A stretch of DNA of 64,000 bases from Tetranychus cinnabarinus (Eukaryota > Arthropoda > Arachnida > Trombidiformes > Tetranychidae): assembly GCA_022266195.1 (NCBI GenBank), contig WHVY01000010.1:1252501-1316500 (forward strand). The letters run 5' to 3'. Positions 37,905 through 50,536 of this stretch are shown piece by piece (the first letter of the stretch is position 1; every line of letters starts with the position of its first letter). The notes under the pieces are model-generated. The model made no database searches and was not told the origin of the DNA. It worked only from the letters and a program-made list of their open reading frames with translations. The translations under genes were made by a program, and so were the position numbers.

Positions 37905-40115
37905 ATGAATTCTAGTGAGATATACATTGATTCCTTTCTAAAAGTGACACCAACATTTAACTCTATTTGGTGTTTATCTTTGGCTGCAGCTGGAACCATT
38001 GGATTAACCGGGGTCATCCCGATACTTTTTATGTCCTCAATTTCACATGATGATAAAGGTAAGTGGGTCAGTTTTATTTAATTGTGTTAAGCTACACTCC
38101 GTTATTTGCCTTAAACTATGAAAATCATATTTACGCCACATTAGTGCCATAAACACAGAAAGGTTCTCTTTTATTGACTCTTGTCGCTTCCTTAGTAAAA
38201 AAATTATATTCTTTGATAATTCGATAGCTCAAGATCTTACACAAATCAACCTTAATCTTTATGCCATGTTTTCCATGATGGAAAATTAAATCGTAATAAA
38301 TACTGGATGACTTGTCATCAATTCCAAGTGTGATATTATCTGTTGCAAATGTAAACAATGTCTATTGGTAAAGTCAAAGAGTAAAGAAGCTTCTTCACCA
38401 CTTTTTCTCAGCATCTCTTTCCAGATTAATTTCAAGTCTTACCAATTATATCTATTTTAAGCTTACCTATTCATATTTCATCCATTCTAATCCATTCTCT
38501 TTTTCTCTGTTTCTATTCAGATGCCAACAATAGATTGAAATTATTACTGAGCTTTTCTGTCGGTGGTTTACTCGGAGATGTATTCTTACATTTACTTCCG
38601 GAAGCTTGGGCCTATGTTATGAAATCTGGATCACTGATTGAAAATTACTTGTCATTGGGACTCTGGGTTGTTTCTGGGATATCAACATTTCTAGCTATTG
38701 AAATGATCTTCACTATTTGTGGATCAAATTCTGATGACCAGGTAAAATAATCTCAAAAAAAGATTTTATTCAATTTGTGTTCGGCAAAGGTCATGACTTT
38801 TAGTTTTTTTATTCAAAGCGAATCCTTGGTGACTTTTTGACACAAAACACTCCAATCAATGCTTGAATTAAGAGTTGATAAGATCCCATTTACAAATCCG
38901 ACACAAAAGCTAAATCAATTGTAACATAAGAGATTAGTAGCAAATTGAACATTCTAAAACATATTTTCAGATTCAATAGAAACAATCATATTTTATGATA
39001 ACAAATACTGGTTTTTAAATAGTGCTTAGTGTTCTGATTGAGTGGAATAATTTAAACGGAAGAATATGACTATTTTTTCGGTTAAAAATTAAGTAAATCA
39101 TTTCTTTTAGTTTAGTAGATCATACGGTTCATTGATTTTGCTTTCTGTTTTTTATTCGAAGTAGTGATTTCAGGTAAAGCAAGTCATTCATTTACAATCA
39201 AACAAATTAAGTCTCGAGATAGCTTTTCAGAACGCGTCATTTATGACTCAGATAGTTAAAAATCTTTCCAGCCATCAAAAGCATACACTTTTCTGATTTT
39301 CCGGTATTCATTGAATACAAAATATAAGCTGAACAAACCGCAAGTCAACAATTGTTGCTAACAAAAGATTAACATTGTAATTGCAATTGCTATAATAGTC
39401 ACCGCACCAAGATCCATTGAATTGTCTGATGTTAACTTGATGTTCTAATTCTTTCTATTTTTTATTCACTTTTTCAGGAAAAGACCAATGATGAGATCAA
39501 GGCAGATGAACATGATGACAATAGTGAAACAAACTCATTAGCAGTGGAAAAGAAATGGGTTTCGCCTTCTGTGACTGGATATCTCAGTGTTTTTGCCAAT
39601 GGAGTAGACAATTTCACTCATGGACTTGCAATAGCAGCCAGTTTCTCTGCTGGGGTTAAGGTAAAGATTGAATGAATTTAGATGAATTTAGTTCAATTTT
39701 AATGACTGACTTCGTTTCTATTCTCGTTTAGATTGGTGTCCTTACAACCATCGCCATACTGATCCACGAAGTTCCTCACGAGTTTGGAGATTTTGCAATC
39801 TTAATGAAATCAGGATTTTCTCGTTGGAAAGCCATTCAAGCTCAAATGTTTACTGCTGCTGTTGCCATGATTGGAGCTGCTGTGGCACTTTTAGCTCAAT
39901 CTTCAGAAACTGAGGTTGGATCACGAACTCGATGGATTCTACCTTATTCAGCTGGCTGTTTCCTCTATATTGCTATGAGTAATATTTTGCCTGGTCTTTT
40001 GAAAGAAGATAACCCAAAAGAATCATTGAAACAATTAGTTGGAATCACAATGGGTGTACTCATCATGGCTCTAGTCAATATGATTGACGACGATTCTCTA
40101 TCCCTGTTCATGTGA
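37905..40115 (+). CDS. ZIP family zinc transporter, ZIP13 (SLC39A13)-like
   Basis: Four exons, 37905-38058, 38521-38741, 39478-39660 and 39732-40115, joined in phase; 313 residues. The order of conserved blocks matches ZIP13: VGGLLGDVFLHLLPEAWA at about residue 65, then GYLSVFANGVDNFTHGLAIA (metal site of helix IV), then IHEVPHEFGDFAI (helix V, HExPHExGD). The end is a hydrophobic helix pair closing with MALVNMIDDDSLSLFM. The loop between helices III and IV is short and acidic with one His. ZIP13 proteins move zinc (iron has been proposed in flies) between the early secretory pathway and the cytosol. It is shorter than the human protein mainly at the N-terminus, where a signal peptide is not obvious. 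Confidence 0.9.
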
Positions 40116-41102
40116 ACAATCCTACCAAAGTGCTATTCATATCAGACAGAAATATCTATTATTTTGATAATTTCTTTGTATCGTTGCAAATTTTTCGACA
40201 AATTTTTATTGCGATATTGTAAATATTAGTAAATCTATTGATTGTATATTTGTATATACAACGAAAAAAACAAGACAAGCTGTAAATATTTAATAACAAT
40301 ATTTTTCTAAACTTTGGGGTTGTTGAACACTTTTAAGCTTTTTGATGCTCGATAAGATCCTTGTTAACTAGTCACTCGATTTTTATAGAATAGGACAGTT
40401 TCTTTCATATTACAAAGTCAAACCACTTTACAATGTTTTAAAGTCAGCTCGAATTGCAAAAAATTATCTTTAAAACCTTATTCAATGAGCGAAATAAAGC
40501 GAGTTTAAGGGACTATAAAATAAAATTAAAATGGTTAAGAATGGTAAAATTGCAAAACATAATGATTTAAGGTTGAAAAATATTGATAGCGTAGTGTGAG
40601 TATTCCAAGCTTAATATCGATCTTGCTGAGCCTGAAAAGATCAGTTTGCAATGAATAGAAGCCCAAAAGCATTCTTTAGTTAAACTCAAGATTTAAGTCA
40701 GGTAATTTGCTCGAAGCAAACTTACATCTTAAAAAGCAGCACAGTTCAAGATCGAAAGAGAAAGAGAAAGGAGATCGTATTTGGACATTCATATACAGTA
40801 AAATTGCGATCTTTAGGACTTGAATTGGAAAAAATAGTTACTTATATTTCATAATATCAGTCTTCATAGATAAGTAATATGCCGAAACAGCATTAATTTA
40901 AATAATCAATTGAAATGATCCAAAGAAAGCTGCAAGACTGACTTTTTGACAGAAAATTGTAAAAATGAACAAAAATGCAGTCAAAATTAACTTGATAAAA
41001 CATTAATTTATTTATTATATTAACATACTTAACTGAATCAACAGAGAGCGAGAAATCTTTGATTAAAGACAAGATTTTTTGAATTCATCTCTTTTAGTGA
41101 AT
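40116..41102. other. Convergent intergenic spacer
   Basis: The 3' flanks of the ZIP13-like gene (plus) and the GTSF1-like gene (minus). AT-rich, with a short purine-rich GAAAGAGAAAGAGAAAGGAG tract at about 40755. No coding sequence supported. Confidence 0.5.
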
Positions 41103-41336
41103 CTAAGACTTCCATCCATCTTTTTTAAATGAAGCACATTCAGCAAGATGAGCATCCAACAGGGCTGGATCAATACGATGATAAAAATTGTAAGGACATT
41201 TTACCAGATTTTTTTTCGACTTTTTTTCGCAGCTTACGAGATGCATTGCAAATTTGGCTGGAGTAACTTTATGGGTTGGGTTATATGGACATGTCTCGGT
41301 TATTTTCTGGTAATCATCAGGCCAAAAAGTAGCCAT
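41103..41336 (-). CDS. Minimal GTSF1-like protein with two CHHC zinc fingers
   Basis: One exon of 78 codons including the stop, starting at ATG 41336; the upstream in-frame extension has no ATG. Two U11-48K-type CHHC fingers are intact, each with spacing C-x5-H-x9-H-x3-C: CPYNPTHKVTPAKFAMHLVS-C and CPYNFYHRIDPALLDAHLAE-C. Proteins with this tandem pair (GTSF1 in mammals, Asterix in Drosophila) bind tRNA-like RNA and act with PIWI proteins in transposon silencing. Known members are about 150-170 residues with an acidic, aromatic C-terminal tail that binds PIWI. This one stops 10 residues after the second finger (SFKKDGWKS), keeping a single Trp. It is either a truncated paralogue or a minimal member; a further 3' exon is not excluded. 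Divergent from SMU1. Confidence 0.85.
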   Translation of the reverse strand: MATFWPDDYQKITETCPYNPTHKVTPAKFAMHLVSCEKKSKKNLVKCPYNFYHRIDPALLDAHLAECASFKKDGWKS

Positions 41337-41842
41337 TGTCTTTATTAAAAAACAGAATAACAAATATATTAAACAAAATTTTTAAAAGGGAAATCAAACT
41401 AATGAAAAGGTAGTTAATTAAAAGCAATCAAACTGATTAAAACTTGAAATGGCAAGCATTTTATAGCGAAACAACATTAAATAGAACTTTTTTGTTTTGG
41501 TTCAACAGCCCCTTAATTTTTTCCCTCTTTTTCCCCTTGGCAATTTTTCTGTGTTACAAATGTTTTCTGTTTTGAAAACATGTTTGGTTTTTGGTTTATG
41601 AATGTATTGAGTTGAATTTAATTTATTTACAATCTTTATCTTTGGTACATTTAATTATAGTTTAATAATTTACCTTCACTAATAGTCTTTCGTGTCAACT
41701 AAATCTTGCTTCTTCTCCAAGCCATTATACTATTTTGAGAGCTGACTGTTGGTAATCAAATTTGTCAGGTTTGTTGTCTCGTTTATTTGAATTTCTTGTT
41801 TGATTCCCTGTATGTGTAATTCAGTTTATTTTTTTAGCAGAT
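41337..41842. promoter_or_regulatory. Short divergent intergenic region (GTSF1-like / SMU1)
   Basis: 506 bases separate the two start codons, so both promoters and 5' UTRs must lie here or overlap. A TTTTTTTAGCAG tract immediately before the SMU1 ATG could be a 3' splice site of a short 5' UTR intron. No TATA box or named element could be assigned with confidence. Confidence 0.4.
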
Positions 41843-43627
41843 ATGACTGTTGAAATTGAATCAGCTGATGTTATTCGACTTATTGAACAATATTTGAAGG
41901 AAAACAATCTTCATCGAACATTGGCTGCCTTACAAGAGGAAACCTCCATTACTCTGAATACCGTCGATTCAACTGAAAGTTTTGTGAATGAAATACAATC
42001 TGGTCACTGGGATGTTGTTCTTAAAGTTGTACAAAGTCTGAAGTTACCAGATAAAAAACTGATTGATCTGTTTGAACAGATTGTAATTGAGCTTATCGAG
42101 GCAAGAGAACTAGGTGCAGCTCGAAGCTTACTTCGTCAAACAGATACAATGGTTAAGTTGAAGCAAGAGAATCCTGAAAGGTATATTCATTTAGAAAACT
42201 TGTTGACTCGAAATTATTTCGATCCAAGAGAAGCGTATCCTGATGGTAGCTCGAAAGAAAAAAGAAGAAATCACATTGCTCAGTCATTATCAAAAGAAGT
42301 TTCTGTTGTCGCACCTTCTAGACTTCTGGCTTTACTTGGTAAGTTGAATAATTTTCACAGAAAATAGAATTTTGATGTAAAATGTTATCTAAGTTTAATT
42401 GTTGTTTATCAGGTCAAGCACTTAAATGGCAACAGCATCAAGGTTTGTTACCACCAGGAACTTCGATAGATTTATTCCGAGGAAAAGCACAGATTAAAGA
42501 AGAAGAAGAAGAAGCACCTCCAAACATGCTATCCAAAACTATAAAGTTCGGAAGTAAATCACATGTTGAAACTGCTCAATTTTCTCCTGATGGTCAGTTC
42601 CTTGTAACCGGGTCTGTTGATGGTTTCATCGAGGTCTGGAACTTCACTACTGGTAAAATACGTAAAGATCTAAAATATCAAGCTCAAGAGAATTTTATGA
42701 TGATGCAAAGTGCAGTTTTGTGTTTAGCATTTAGTCGAGACTCTGAAATGCTTTGTTCCGGCAGTCAGGATGGTAAAATAAAAGTTTGGAAGATACTAAG
42801 TGGTCAGTGTTTACGACGTTTTGAAAAAGCACACATCAAAAGTGTTACTTGCATTGCTTTTTCTAAAGATTCTTCGCAAATTCTATCTGGAAGTTTTGAC
42901 TGTAGTATTCGTATTCATGGTATTAAATCAGGCAAATTATTAAAAGAGTTTCGTGGACACTCATCTTATGTAAATGAGGTAATCTACTCACATGACGGTC
43001 ATCATTTGGTTTCAGCTTCATCTGATGGTACGGTTAAAATCTGGAGTCTCAAGACAACTGAGTGTATCTCAACATTCAAGGCTGCGACACTTTCGGGCTC
43101 TTTAAATCTAGATGTAACTGTTAATAGTGTTGCTATTATTCCTCAAAACCCTGACAATTATTTGGTTTGCAATCGCAGCAACACTCTTGCTATTATGAAT
43201 AATCAAGGACAGGTGAGTCCTATTTTTACTTTTACTATGTATTTATTAATAATATAAATTCCAGATCCTCGTTCATGAAAAATACATGACATTTGCGCGT
43301 TCTTAAATGAAATGGCATGTTTCACGGTTTAATGAAATTGTATCAATTGAAATTAACATTTTTTTTATTTTACAGATTGTCAAAACTTTTAGTAATAATA
43401 AAACCGAAGGAGGTGATTTTGTGGCAGCAATTCTTTCACCTAAAGGAGAATGGATTTATGCTGTCGGAGATGATTTCGTTCTATATTGTTTTTCAATGAC
43501 ATCAGGAAAACTCGAAAAGACATTGGAGGTGCATGATAAAGATATTATCGGTCTATCCCACCATCCTCATCGAAATTTAATTGCCACGTTCAGTGAAGAT
43601 GGATTACTAAAACTTTGGAGATCTTAG
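41843..43627 (+). CDS. SMU1: SMU1 WD40-repeat spliceosomal factor
   Basis: Three exons, 41843-42338, 42413-43212 and 43376-43627, joined in phase; 515 residues, against 513 in human. The N-terminal LisH/CTLH region is nearly identical to animal SMU1 (IESADVIRLIEQYLKENNLH, LPDKKLIDLFEQIV, RYIHLENLLTR.YFDPREAYPDGSSKEKRR). The linker carries ALKWQQHQGLLPPG. The C-terminal half is a WD40 propeller with FSPDGQFLVTGSVDGFIEVW and ASSDGTVKIWS, and it ends SEDGLLKLWRS. SMU1 works with RED/IK in the spliceosome B complex before activation, in the nucleus. No oddities. Confidence 0.97.
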
Positions 43628-43783
43628 TTTCATACAAAATTTTTTTACTGTCATATTTAATTCTTCATAACACTTTCCACGAAATCACTTTTTGTACAAA
43701 AATTACATTGGTAAAAATACAAATCCATTTATATGAAAAGAAACAAAATTGTATCTCATTATAACAAATGAAGGTTTCCATGG

Positions 43784-44107
43784 TCAACTTTCATCTGGAT
43801 TATTATCGGCATTAGCTGTACCATTTTGGTTAGCAGTAGAATCAGATGTAGTAACCACACTTGAATTGGATATTCCAGAAACTGAAGCTAATTTTGATTC
43901 CAAAATCGTGAGATTTGATTCACAGATATTCAGCTTTCTGTTGATATCCATAAACTTAGAATCAACCAGATAGTTAAACTCGTTACATTGATTAATAAAA
44001 GAGAGAACAAATTGATTTACAAAAGCAATCAAACGATTCTTCTCAATAGATTTAACCTTGTTGAGATTCAAATGATTAGACTTGATTTGCGCGATACTTA
44101 GAGACAT
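43784..44107 (-). CDS. WASHC3: WASH complex subunit 3 (CCDC53)
   Basis: A single exon of 107 residues. The core AFVNQFVLSFINQCNEF ... DINRKLNICESNLTILESKL is the conserved N-terminal coiled-coil block of CCDC53/WASHC3, which sits in the WASH complex that drives Arp2/3 actin assembly on endosomes. The end is Ser/Asn/Asp-rich. Human WASHC3 is about 190 residues with a Pro-rich second half; that part is absent here, so this is a compact version. It converges with SMU1, with only 156 bases between the stop codons, so their 3' UTRs may overlap. Confidence 0.85.
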   Translation of the reverse strand: MSLSIAQIKSNHLNLNKVKSIEKNRLIAFVNQFVLSFINQCNEFNYLVDSKFMDINRKLNICESNLTILESKLASVSGISNSSVVTTSDSTANQNGTANADNNPDES

Positions 44108-45235
44108 TTTTAAAAAAAGTAATTGATAAATTAAGAAAATCAGGCTTTAAATGCCAGACAAGACGAATTTCAAACCAAAACAAAGCAAAACATGAGCAAA
44201 ATAATCACAATTTGTTCCTTCATCAAGCAGCTGTTGTTTACAAGGATTGAAAAATTACTGAACGAGAACAACCCACAGGAAAGAAGATGCAGAATGATTT
44301 TGATCAATGAGTAATTGATGAAAATTGGACATAAAGATGATAAACAAATGATCAAAAATACTCCCTCTGTTAAGTGTATTTCAGTGAATCATTCACTTGG
44401 TAAAGCCTATTTTTACACAGGAATTATCTCCTTGGATTCAATACTTTGATAGATGATACTTGATTTCATTGGATGAACAGCTTCTGGCGGTAGTTTTGTT
44501 TTGCACTTTCGTTGGTGCTAATCACAATTATATCTAGAATTACTGATTTAAAGACAATATTTATATAATAATGAGAAATTGAAGAGAGTTTTCATAAAAT
44601 ATTTGTATTTTCCTTTGATCAACTTCCTCCTGTTTGAGTAAACTTTCAGTTTTTCACACAAACACTGAATTTTAAACACACGGGTTAAATTATATCATTT
44701 ATTAGATAAATATGGTTAAATAGCAATTATTTTTTAGACCTGTGTCACATATAATGTCTAATTAATTAAAAAAAACTAAAATAGCTCTAATTAAACTCTA
44801 AATGAGACCTCAACATGAGATGGTACTAGAAAAGCTCTTCGAGTAAAAATAGTCTCGGAGCCTAATTTTACAATGAAAAAGTACAAATAGCGATTTCCCA
44901 TTCACTTATCTTTCAGCACTTTCGATATATCGATTGCAGAGAAAACGATTTATTGGTTGTAATTCGCGCTTCACTATGGTTACTTTGGTTACGGTGAGCC
45001 AATGGTTCAATTTACCGTACAGTTATTTTTTGTGAGTAAACTGACTAGTCGGTTCTGTCATTATTATTTATCAATGAATTTTTTTTGATAAAAATCATGA
45101 TACTTTTTAGGAATTTCATTTAATTTTTTATTCTTAATCTGATTCTCATATAAAGCAATCTTTCTGATTATAATTCAGGTGTAGTTGAAGCTATTTATTC
45201 ACTTCTTTTTTAATGTTTCTTCCTTGATAAATTCG
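44108..45235. other. Divergent spacer between WASHC3 and septin
   Basis: 1.1 kb between two divergent starts. A TTATAATTCAG acceptor-like site ends at about 45179, which suggests that the septin gene has a non-coding first exon upstream. No coding exon supported. Confidence 0.45.
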
Positions 45236-47964
45236 ATGTCGGCTATTACAGAACCTTTCCGGTCCAAGGTTTTGTCGACAATTCCATCGGATACATTAAT
45301 GTTAACCAACGAAACGGAGGGAAATGTTGGTTTCAGTGATCTACCGAATCAAATTCACCGTAAAACCATCAGGAAAGGGTTTGAATTTACCCTCATGGTT
45401 GTAGGTAAGTCTTTTCCTCTTTTTTTCAATGTACATAAAAATGTGTTGCAAATTAGCAAGAAAAAATATGTAGGCAATGATTTAGTGTCCAAAATTATGA
45501 CGCTTAGGTTTCTGTTGAGCTTTACTTGAAAGTTTATTTCAAAGAAGGTTTTAAAGATGAAACAGTTTTCTTAAAACTCCTTTTTTCACCTAACTTGTTA
45601 ATAGCTTTTTCATACTCCAACTCTAACCAGTTAATTGATTTAACGGTTTAGTGATTTTTTCAACATGTATTAGTTTGAACTTTGATTTCTTAATGATTTT
45701 TTAATGATTTTCTGTTGATTTTTCATTCTTTCATTGTTTTAGGAGAATCTGAATTGGGAAAATCGACACTGGTCAATTCAATGTTTTTAACTGATATTTA
45801 TTCAGATGAATATCCTGGACCATCCAAAAGGATTAGTAAAACCGTTGATGTTCAGGCAACCAAAGTGAATTTGAAAGAAAAAAATGTTAATTTATCATTA
45901 ACCATTGTGGATACTCCTGGTTTCGGTGATTCACTCGATAATACTGATTCATGGCAAAAAATTAGTCAATATATTGAAGATCGATTTGAGGAATATCTAA
46001 ACGAAGAAACAAAACTTCACCGAACTCATGTTCCTGATAATCGTGTGCATTGCTGCTTGTATTTCATACTACCTCGTGTAACTTTAAGAGCAATAGATAT
46101 AGAGTTCATGAAAAATTTACAAGATAAAGTCAACATAATACCAGTAATTGCCAAAGCTGATACCTTAACAGCTGAAGAATGCCTACAAATGAAGAAAAAT
46201 GTAAGCCTTTTGTTATTTACACTTTTTCAATACTTTCGTAATTTTCTGTCATTAAGAAAAGAAAGCTAATTTTAAGCTAAGAGTCAATGATGCAATCTGA
46301 TAAACTAATTTCAATCAGGATAAGTTAATCAATAGACAGATTCAAAAATAGACAAAAACAGATTGAGAAAAAACGAAAAATTGCTCTTCTTTGGAGTCAT
46401 TTTGCTTTTTTTTAAGTTGAAGAATCTTTTTCTTGCACTATTTTAAGTACAACTTTGTTCATATGAAATTTTTATTCTCTTTTATGCAGATTTTGAGTCA
46501 AATAGATTTGCACAATATCAAAATTTATGAATTTCCTGATAGCGATGGCGAAGAAGATACTAAATTACTGAAACAACTCAAAGCTCGTATGCCTTTCGCA
46601 GTGATTGGCAGTAATTATGTTATAGATACACCAAGTGGTGGTCGAAAACAAGCTCGAAAATATCCTTGGGGAACTGTTGAAAGTAAGCGCAAAAGAACTT
46701 CCATCAATAAATTTTCATAAATTAATAATTTTCTTTTCTTTAGTTGATAATTTGGAACATTACGATTTCACGGCTCTCCGCACGATGCTCATTAAGTATT
46801 ACATGCTTGATCTTGTCGATACAACAAACAATGTTCATTACGAGAACTATAGATGTCGAAAATTAACTGGAATAGGATCTGAACAAATTAACAATGAAAA
46901 TTCGTAAGATTTTTCGATTCTATCATAAGTTACTCTCTGATTATGTTCTATTTTCTGGTTCAATTCTAATTTATATCAACAACATACAAAAATAGATTGG
47001 GAAAAATGTCAATATTTAGTGATTTTTTTTATTGCCAACATTTGTATCGAACAAAAGGCATTTCTCTGTTTCCTGAAATCGATATTTATCAATTGTGATG
47101 TGGCGCTTAATCACTTGATTAGTTTGAGTTATCTAAATGACTGATAAATTAGAAACCATCAACCCAAACTTTGCTATTCAATTCTTCATGATCAAGTTTG
47201 TTATCCGATACTATTATTGTGTATTATATTTTACGACCAGCTATTAATCCATTAGGGAAAACAATAAGTATTAGTAATTATTCAATCATATGTAGCTCTT
47301 TTTTTATCATCAGTATTTGACTGATTTATAGTGATTTACCATTTTAGGATAAAGATATGCGGAAATTGATATCCGGAGCGTAACATCCGTTTAATTACCT
47401 AAACTTTTCTGCTGCTATTAATATAATTTTTCAATTTATTCAATTTATTAAATACTTTATTGATACAGGAATCCGTTAGCTCAAATGGAAGAAGAACGTA
47501 AAATCTCAGAAGCTAATTTGAAAAGAATGGAGCAGGATATGGATCATGTTTTTGAAACCAAAGTTAAAGCTAAAGAGCAAAAACTCGAAGAAATGGAAGG
47601 AGAAGTAAGTTAATTGATATCTTTTGTAGCATTACAATCGAGCTCATTTTGATTCCATTTATTTATCTAGATAAACCGTTTTGACGAACAAAATCGCAAA
47701 GTTCGTGAGCAGGAATTACAAGAATTGGCTGATAAAAGAGCTGCCTTTGAAAAGGAAAGAGATGCCTTTGAATTAATCATACGGCACATGGAAGAGATGA
47801 AAAGGATCGCTGCGGATACAATTAATAAAGAGTGAGCTTCATTTTTTACAACTAATTCTTCAGGAGTTTCACTATTCTCATACAATTTTTTTTATTTCCT
47901 TCTGATTCTTTCCAGAACAATTGAACCAAAGGAAAAAAAGAAAGAAAAGAAACGTTTGTTTTAA
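45236..47964 (+). CDS. Septin of the SEPT7/peanut group
   Basis: Seven exons, 45236-45404, 45743-46200, 46490-46682, 46744-46903, 47469-47604, 47671-47831 and 47916-47964, all in phase; 441 residues. The N-terminus matches SEPT7 (LPNQIHRKTIRKGFEFTLMV). GTPase motifs are GESELGKST (G1), DTPGFGD (G3) and AKAD (G4). The septin unique element is present (RKYPWGTVE..., NNVHYENYRCRKL), followed by a C-terminal coiled coil (NPLAQMEEERKISEANLKRM) and a basic tail ending KKKEKKRLF, as in SEPT7. Septin 7 closes the hetero-oligomer that forms filaments at the cell cortex and cytokinetic ring. Two motifs differ from the family: the P-loop has Glu where GESGLGKST has Gly, and the loop APSGHGLKPLD is replaced by LPRVTLRAID. 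Confidence 0.93.
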
Positions 47965-50536
47965 CCAATATTTCATTGGAATCAAAATTCATCAAGTCAT
48001 TATATCAATACAATTGGTTTTTATCACAAGGATAAATAAGCCAACGTTACAAAACAAGAAAATCAAACACAAGTCATGTTCATTTTATCTAACAATCGAG
48101 TCACTTTTTAGTTATTTTTCACTTTCAATCATTCATACTTTTAATCATAGTTATTCATTTCTAACTTTACCTAAACCCAAAGCTCGCTGCTTGTCATTTA
48201 AAGTAAATAATTATCTTAAAAATTTCAATACGAAGTTGTATGAGCCATTCATATCATTTTATCTAGTGTGACCGACTAATTATAAACAATTGGTTTCATT
48301 CATTCTCAAGTAGACTATAAGCAGCCCTGGCACACTTGGACTTTGCTGGACTGTGGCCTGCTTATAGTCTACTCATACATGTTGCGAATCTTTGGACTTC
48401 TTTTTGGTTTGTATTATTATTTCTTGATGGGGCGTTATGCTGTTCAAGGATTTTCATAACCTCTGATTTACTTTTCGAACTTAATATATCTCTTGCCAAA
48501 TAACCTGTTATTTATCGTCTTTTACTCATAATTCACGAAATTGCAGTCTTGGCTCAATTCAATTGTAAAAGATTGCAAAGTGATACTAATTGATCTGATG
48601 AAAATTTTTTATTTCTTAAGTAAAGGCGTATTTAATTTGAAAATTTATGTGTGTAACTTTATTACCTGGTGATTGCTTTTTTATCGAATAACAATATACC
48701 GATTTTTTCAGACGGTAATGAGAATTTCATTTATAAATATCAGAAAATGACGGAAAGATTTTCTAAGAAAGAAAGAAATTGTACCTCTGATTGCCTTTGC
48801 TAAAATTTGATCCTTGTTTGATTGTGTATATTAGTAAATATTTCAAATTGTTCAGAATCTTATTACCGGTGGAAAGCCGGTAAATTGTATGTGTTACGGG
48901 CAATTGCAGGCTCAGGCGAAATTAAAGTCAATTAATCTCAAGTTTAATACATACAGTACTCTACAGGTAACAATTAATGTTGTCAAATATATAATAGATA
49001 CACTTTTTAACAGTTCAAGAATAATTATACCATCTCTAAGAACATTAGACAATTGATGAACAGGTAAAAAATGGGTAATCAAATCTTTCATATGTACAAT
49101 TCATTATTGATTTGCTTAACATTTGAAATCGGAAATCTGTTTTCATTAATTTAGGAGTGAAACCAGAAAGTCCGAAAAACAGGTTTAAATAGCGGCTCAC
49201 AAGTTCCATATGTTGATCCATATTGATTCATATCATTCCAATGAAATTGCAAGCGGTCCAACTCATGGTCATTGATTTGTACATATTTAACAGCATCAAC
49301 CTATAAGTATCGAGAAGACATTTGAGAAAGTTGATTTATTTTAAACAATCCAGTCAGAATGATCAGCTAGATTAAACAATCTATTTTCGAACCATTCTTA
49401 TACCGGTAGATACGTTGATTAGATTAGAGAAAAACACTTAGAATCAGGTAAGCTTCATTCAGATAAGAATGTCTCCAAATGTTGGGTGAGAATTAGATTT
49501 AGTTAAAGATATCAGTAAACAATGAATATAATCGGAAAAGGAGTATCCTTTTGGCTTCAAAATAATAATTTTCAATTTTGTTGTTTTAATCAGACAATTG
49601 AGCTAAATTTGAAGATCACCCAGTAATTCCAACAGGACGAACTGCGAGAAGTTAAATTTAATTCAAAAAGAGTTGAACAATTCTGGATCAATATAACTGA
49701 ACCAAATGATGAGGGACGCAAATACAATTAAAGTACAACAAGTGCACGGTTTTATCTCGAGAAAGTAGGAAACTAGGTAGAAGAGCAGCAACATCATTTG
49801 ATTTTGAAGTATAATTGAATTAGTTGCTTTAGGTATGGTTAAGAGAGGAATTAAATTGTGTAAGCACAGCATTTCGTATATAAATTATAACTAATTTTCA
49901 TGAATCACAAAAAGAGAGTAAAGTTAATTTGAAGTTTTTGCCGAATATTTGAATTTAACTTGATAATTAAATGTTGAAATAAAAATAATAAATGAAAATG
50001 AAAATGAAAACAAAATGTAAACACAAACTTCAAGCTTGAGACTCTCTGTTAAAATAGCTTATTTTCACTATTGCGCGCCAAACTTAATTTCTAAACCCAA
50101 TATAAACATAAACAGTGTCAGTAAGTCAGCTTTAGGCTTAACTTTAGGATCAAAAATTTGCCACAATTTAATTTCTCTTTTTTGATATTCTTTAAAATTT
50201 AAGTATTTAATTACTTAGAGTAGCGTTCGAGTTTGGATATTAATCTCCAACTTGACAATTTATATGCAAATCAACTGCTTCCACCTCGACGTTTATTTCA
50301 TTTACAACATTTATATCTTGCTGCTTCAGTGCGAATTCATTGACATATGCTTTTTGGTAAGTTTATCCAGATATTTATAATTCCTACATAATTAGAATAA
50401 CTTCTTAATGAAATTAATTAGAAATGAATTCTACTTGAGTGTTTATTCATATCTGTGAATCATTACTGCCTGTTTTTGATTGGTATAGTTACTAACTAGT
50501 CAAGTAAGTTGGAGAGAGGAAAAGTAAAATAAAGTC
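47965..50536. other. Intergenic region downstream of septin
   Basis: AT-rich sequence with no supported gene. It contains the 65-base hairpin at 48309-48373. A 38-codon stretch at about 50225-50340 reads open but has no start or convincing splice pair. The rest shows nothing notable. Confidence 0.5.
48309..48373. repeat. Perfect 16-bp inverted repeat (65-base hairpin)
   Basis: AGTAGACTATAAGCAG at 48309-48324 is exactly reverse-complemented at 48358-48373, around a 33-base, unusually GC-rich centre. The centre allows a little further pairing next to the arms. It could be a tiny transposon remnant or a structured RNA such as a miRNA precursor. Confidence 0.55.

Noticed and set aside
44170..44355. 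61-codon minus frame upstream of WASHC3
   Set aside because: Hydrophobic low-complexity translation with no start or splice support.
47921..48271. 116-codon frame at the end of the septin gene
   Set aside because: The correct phase across the 47832-47915 intron gives a short tail ending KKKEKKRLF, matching SEPT7; the long frame is out of phase.
50225..50390. Open 38-codon stretch with a GTAAGT downstream, as an exon
   Set aside because: The donor is out of frame with the open stretch and no acceptor or start fits.
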